DNA from: Lycium barbarum
Taxonomy: Eukaryota > Streptophyta > Magnoliopsida > Solanales > Solanaceae
Direction of reading: 5' to 3'
Length of the DNA stretch: 64,000 nucleotides
Assembly: GCF_019175385.1 (NCBI RefSeq)
Contig: NC_083345.1
Location: 43,360,098 to 43,424,097 of the forward strand
Of the stretch, positions 60,174-64,000 are shown one piece after another. A program made the position numbers and the translations under genes. Within the stretch, counting starts at the first letter, position 1. Each line of letters begins with the position of its first letter. The notes beneath the pieces were generated by a model that searched no databases, was not told the origin of the DNA, and worked only from the letters and a program-made list of their open reading frames with translations.

Positions 60174-60185
60174 GTATGTATATAC
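59932..60185 (+). repeat. AT and GT microsatellites in the Ogre 3' LTR
   Basis: (TA)n runs at 59932-59989, followed by (TG)n at 59990-60008; a second AT-rich block with CATA interruptions is at 60128-60185. The 5' LTR has only a short TATATATGTATATATG here (19731-19750). Confidence 0.9.
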
Positions 60186-60307
60186 GTGTAAAAAGGAGAT
60201 ATACTCCATATTTTCCTATATATGTATAATAAAACCCATAAGAACTAAACCCATTTTATTAGGACTAGAATAGTAGTGACTCTACTCGGGAGAAATCCCG
60301 GGTGTGT
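60006..60307 (+). repeat. Perfect 122-bp direct duplication
   Basis: 60006-60127 and 60186-60307 are identical, 180 bp apart, separated by the second AT block. Each copy includes the small hairpin CGGGAGAAATCCCG. The 5' LTR has one diverged copy at about 19890-19990, so the duplication arose after insertion, or is an assembly artefact at the AT repeat. Confidence 0.85.
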
Positions 60308-60727
60308 CCTAGTCCGGCAATAAAGTGAGTTGAAAACTTATGTAGATTTTCAAACCCAAAATCCCCTTTTCCAAAGGGGACTTTTTGCCAAAAAATTTCG
60401 GAAAGTTAATGATACAAATGAATGACATTTTATGAAAACCTAAACACTTTTTAAGCAAATAATACATTAATCACACATTGAAGCTCGTAGGTCAGCCGTA
60501 TTCTACGGATCTTTAATATTAGGGTGCGTAAAACCTTTCCTAGGGGATCACCAGAACCCTTACCTCGAACTTTGGTACCAAAAGATTTCTCTCTTGCTTG
60601 AAAAATATTTTACCCGGTTTTCCTAACTTTCCTTTAATAAATTAGGTGGCGACTCTAAATAGAGCACCAACAACCTCTTAGTCGATTTTATGCTTTAACC
60701 CGCGTAAAAGTGAACCGTAAAAATTAG

Positions 60728-63700
60728 TCTTAAATTTTATTAAGTACATGTTTGGTTCTGTTTCTGCCTATTTCTTTTCCTTGGCATTTGTTGTATTCCT
60801 GTTATAATCCTATTAGTATATTTGTTGTAGTATTATAAAGTGGTCCTATAAATGGTTTCAATGTAGTAGAGTTAAATATCTTAGCCTGCCTTGAATCATG
60901 TCATATGCCTTTATAGTTTGATCATATCCAAAATGCTTACCCCCTTGTGTCATAGTGTTTTATGTGTTTGGTCTGAGTCTCATTCGGTTTAAATCTAACA
61001 AGGACCAATACCATGCTTGTCTGTGATATGCTATATGTGATGGTAGGTAGTTGTGTTAATGCTATTAGTCTCAAGTTGAGTGTATAAGGTAATCAAGTTT
61101 AGTTTATGGTCTTGTTGAGTAGTCCACTCTTATAGGTCTGATTATGGGTGTAGTTTGTTAACCCTGTGATTAGATTATCTTAATTTTGGTATATGTTATA
61201 TGTTTAGTTTAGCATCATTTATCATGGTTAGTCTTGTTAAGTTCAAAACACCTGTTGTATAGTTTAATGGTTTTGAGGTACAATCTGTGGTAGTCACTTA
61301 TGCATGATTCATGATCCTGCTGCTTAAATCACCTGAATCTGGCCACATGTTTAGTTAATTTGGTGAGTCTCATGAGTTGAAATCAGCATGTGTATAGCCT
61401 TATTTGGATTTGTATGAGCTCATGTATAGTATGAAAGAGCATATTCTTTTTATTCCCTCATTAACATACTGTCCATTAGGAATTTGTTTAATTGTGTAAG
61501 TGATAGCTTGATGTATATTGTGCTAGCATAGCTTGATGTATATTGTGCTAGCTTTGATACCCTGTTTAGTCAGAATTGGTGAAAATGCTTATGTAGCATG
61601 TTTGATGGTTCACCTGATCCATATGTAGCTTGTGAGTGGTTGTTTGGTATTTGGTAGCATAAAGTCATGTCTAAGCATGCATATGTCTGGTTACTGGTCA
61701 ATATAGTTTTCATTTCAAAATAATGTTTGGCTTTAGGAAGTTTAAATGCTGATGTATGTCTATATTTGTTAAACCCTGATGATAAGTTGCATACCAGTTT
61801 GTGTAAGTCTGCTTGGATCTAAAACTATGTTCATGGAGACTAAAAGACCTGTAGCATGAGTTATTAAAGTGACCAAGACCTTTGTATGCTCTTTTAAATG
61901 ACTCTGTCTAAACCATATGGCATGTGCTATTAACTTGCTGTTGATTTTAGTATCTAAAGATCTTAGAATATGTTACTTTTAAATGGGTAAGCATTTAAAC
62001 TCAGTTATGCTCCTTTAAAACTATATTGGTATTTTGTTGAAACTTGTAATGAGTGCTTAAAGCTCTGTACCGATAAAATATGCTAACATTGAGTGTCTAG
62101 CCCATTTAGGTCCCATTTCTTGTCTTGTTGAGGTTAAACTATGTGCTGAATTACTTAGAACCCTGCTAAGGATACTTGCTAAAATGTCATGTTTTGATCT
62201 AAAGCTTGCCAAGCATGTTAAGTCCCCTATGGTTATTTGTTCTGCTGACTAGGTATATTAAATCCCCACTCATGTGAGCCTGCTATATGTTGATCTACAT
62301 GGAGGCTAAGCAGATTCTTAAATTATTTTGTTGGTCAAACTATGATGAATACATGCTGTATAATCTCTTTGTGAACCTGTCTACTCCCTTACTTAGAAAG
62401 TATCTTGTGGATCAATCCTTTATAATGTATGTTTGTGTTTCCAATAGCTACAACATTATCATGTATTACTAGTTTCAAATGATTTTAAGACCTATTACTC
62501 TACATGTTTGTGCTATGTCTGTATTTTCTATGCTTTGTTTCCCTTTACATATGTTCATGATGGATGAAAAACTGGTTGTAGGAATATGAACTTAAGTCTG
62601 GTCTAGAGTTAGTATGTTAGTTTGGTATATATTGAGATGGTTAAAGAGGTGTCACTTAGTATGTGGAGGAACATGAGTGTGACTTACCTCGGATCAAAGG
62701 AGAAGTGAAGAGGGCTTTGAGTTTCTAGCTAACTCAGTCCAATTCTCCTATCCTAGATTGTTGGGGTTCCCTCATAAGAATCCATGTCCCATGGGACCTT
62801 CTAAGTGTTAAAAAAACTAGTAGAAACCTGTGTATATCATGTATACTGTCGGGTTTTCCCTTGTGCATTACCTCTCCTCTTTGATTCTATTCGACTAAGT
62901 CCAAATAGAACTTCAAAGGTTAAAGGTCTTGATGTGTTTTCTTGTTGTTTTCCACTCTGTGTGATTGACTTTCTTTATGAATATACCTATATATACAGAT
63001 ATATCCAGTCCTACATACACAGGTGTATGAGAACTAGTATATTTAGTATATAATGGGTATATCCCTTATGTGGGTCTATAAGTGTTGATGGGTTGTTGGT
63101 ATTTACTTAAATTTTGGGCCTTGAACTCTCTTCATCGTTATCTAATTTGCGCTTGAGTTTCTTCTCAAAAATTCTCTACTTCCTCTTTGTCATATATCTA
63201 TTTGATTTGTATATTTAACTTGCTTAAGTATGAACTTTATGTCCTAATCCTTATCCTTTTATGCGTTCCATGTAAAATTCAATCCTGGGCCGCTTGGGCC
63301 CCTCTCCCTGCGTTAAACCTTGTTGGGCTAGAGGCTCAACATGATTTCTTGATCAAGTCCGTGAGATAAAATGATAAGGGAAACTAATATATTGAAGGCC
63401 CAACCATGGGTAAAAATGGTAAAGGCCCAACTATGAGTGAACATAGTAACTGGTGGGCTTAGGTAAGCCCACCAGCCTAAACTTTGCTCATTTACATTTA
63501 TTTTTATAGATGTGTATGTATTTGTAAACACTTGGAAATTTTTGAAACCCTTATGCATGTGTAGAACCTAGGAAACACATAGTATATTAGGATGTCGCCT
63601 AAGTCTTTTCAAAAATCTCGGTTAATACAACTTTTTGCATGAAACGGAAACTTAACCTGATTTTGAGTTTTAAAACTGGTGTAATGCTACAGTTAAGTAA

Positions 63701-64000
63701 AAATGAGATTTTTGTTAAGTTTTGAAACAGATCAGTACTAAAACAAGGTCAAATGATCTTTTTAAAGTGACTTAGTGACAATTTTGGGCCTTCCGCCCCC
63801 TCAGCCAATCGGATAAATATTTTTGGGTCCTAAAGCCCAGGTTAAAGTTGTAAACTATTTCAAAATGGCTTTGAATGTATCTGAGTTATAACAAAAATGA
63901 CCTGTTTTCCAAACTATCCTGTGACTGTAGAAATGGTACAAAACTATGCTATGAACCTGTGCAAAATTGTTGAAACAAAAATCACATTCTAGACATTTAC
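60728..64000 (+). mobile_element. Older Ogre-family LTR, right segment
   Basis: It resumes directly after the TSD of the young element and continues the order of the Ogre LTR. For example, 63280-63390 parallels 18865-18965 (GGCC-CTTGGGCC, TGTTGGGC, GAGGC-CAAC, AAGGGAA-CTAATAT), and 63530-63660 parallels 19090-19210 (TGAAACCC-TTATG-ATGTGTAGAA, AGGAAACAC). It is heavily diverged and has no coding potential. It runs past the window edge. Confidence 0.8.

Larger units (their letters stand above)
5574..60722 (+). mobile_element. Ogre-type (Tat lineage) LTR retrotransposon with seven nested insertions
   Basis: Both LTRs begin TGTTGACACCTAATTTTTG (5574 and 43890) and end AAAAGTGAACCGTAA plus CA or AA (20332 and 60722). 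The whole is flanked by the perfect TSD ATTAG. It has a primer site, an ORF1 upstream of gag, gag-protease separated from pol by an intron-like gap, a second RNase H domain and a tandem-repeat-rich 3' untranslated region, the combination known for Ogre elements of the Tat lineage. The span is 55,149 bp; subtracting seven insertions and their TSDs leaves about 24.3 kb. Two hand-aligned LTR stretches of 400-500 bp differ at about 4% and 8%, so the insertion is not recent. All frames carry stops or frameshifts, so it is non-autonomous now. Confidence 0.93.
43890..60722 (+). mobile_element. Ogre element 3' LTR (split by a LARD-like element)
   Basis: It begins TGTTGACACCTAATTTTTG and ends AAAAGTGAACCGTAAAA just before the TSD ATTAG. 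The last CA of the 5' LTR is AA here. Without the insertion 47081-58997 it is about 4.9 kb. It lacks about 400 bp near 45495 (the flanks TTCAACTTCTTC and AAGCATCTA are fused) and about 270 bp near 44050. It gained a 122-bp duplication and AT repeats near 59930-60307. Confidence 0.9.

Overview
The window is plant nuclear repeat DNA from a eudicot. I lean towards Solanaceae because the long terminal repeats (LTRs) opening TGTAACGACCC and TGTTATAGCCC look familiar from that family, but this is inference. I find no intact host gene, tRNA or rRNA. Nearly everything from about 2.0 kb to the right edge can be assigned to nested retrotransposons, mostly by finding matching 5-bp target-site duplications (TSDs).

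The backbone is one very large Tat/Ogre-type Ty3/gypsy element at 5574-60722, on the + strand, flanked by the TSD ATTAG (5569-5573 and 60723-60727). It has a 5' LTR (5574-20332), a primer-binding site (20335-20352), a leader with poly-G runs and a strong hairpin, an ORF1 remnant, a zinc-knuckle-like block, gag-protease, an intron-like gap, pol (RT, RNase H, a second RNase H, integrase), a 3' untranslated region with tandem arrays, a purine tract and a 3' LTR (43890-60722). Removing later insertions leaves about 24.3 kb with LTRs near 5 kb, the size expected of Ogre. All its reading frames are broken.

Seven later insertions sit directly in this element. Six are solo LTRs: 5929-9394, 12338-18238 (itself split by another solo LTR, 12745-15856), 21455-23708, 29786-31838, 34852-37283 and 39591-42382. 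The seventh (47081-58997, minus strand, TSD GATAA) is a complete two-LTR element with an initiator-Met primer site and a 3.8-kb interior without recognisable protein, so a LARD-like non-autonomous element. One of its LTRs was hit by a 5'-truncated L1-type LINE (55437-57998) with a poly-A tail.

The Ogre element landed inside an older, diverged LTR of its own family (4627-5573 continuing at 60728-64000). To the left are an Athila-like 3' region and LTR (2041-4626), an unassigned stretch (199-2040) and the end of one more LTR (1-198).

The most interesting observations are structural. Solo LTRs of several diverged subfamilies keep a tandem double stem-loop 370-620 nt before the LTR 3' end, with stem sequences that change in a compensatory way. 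A further stem-loop lies near the LTR 3' end, and a palindrome-dense module lies about 240-650 nt after the start. The Ogre LTR promoter carries a plant snRNA-type upstream element at snRNA-like spacing from its TATA box.
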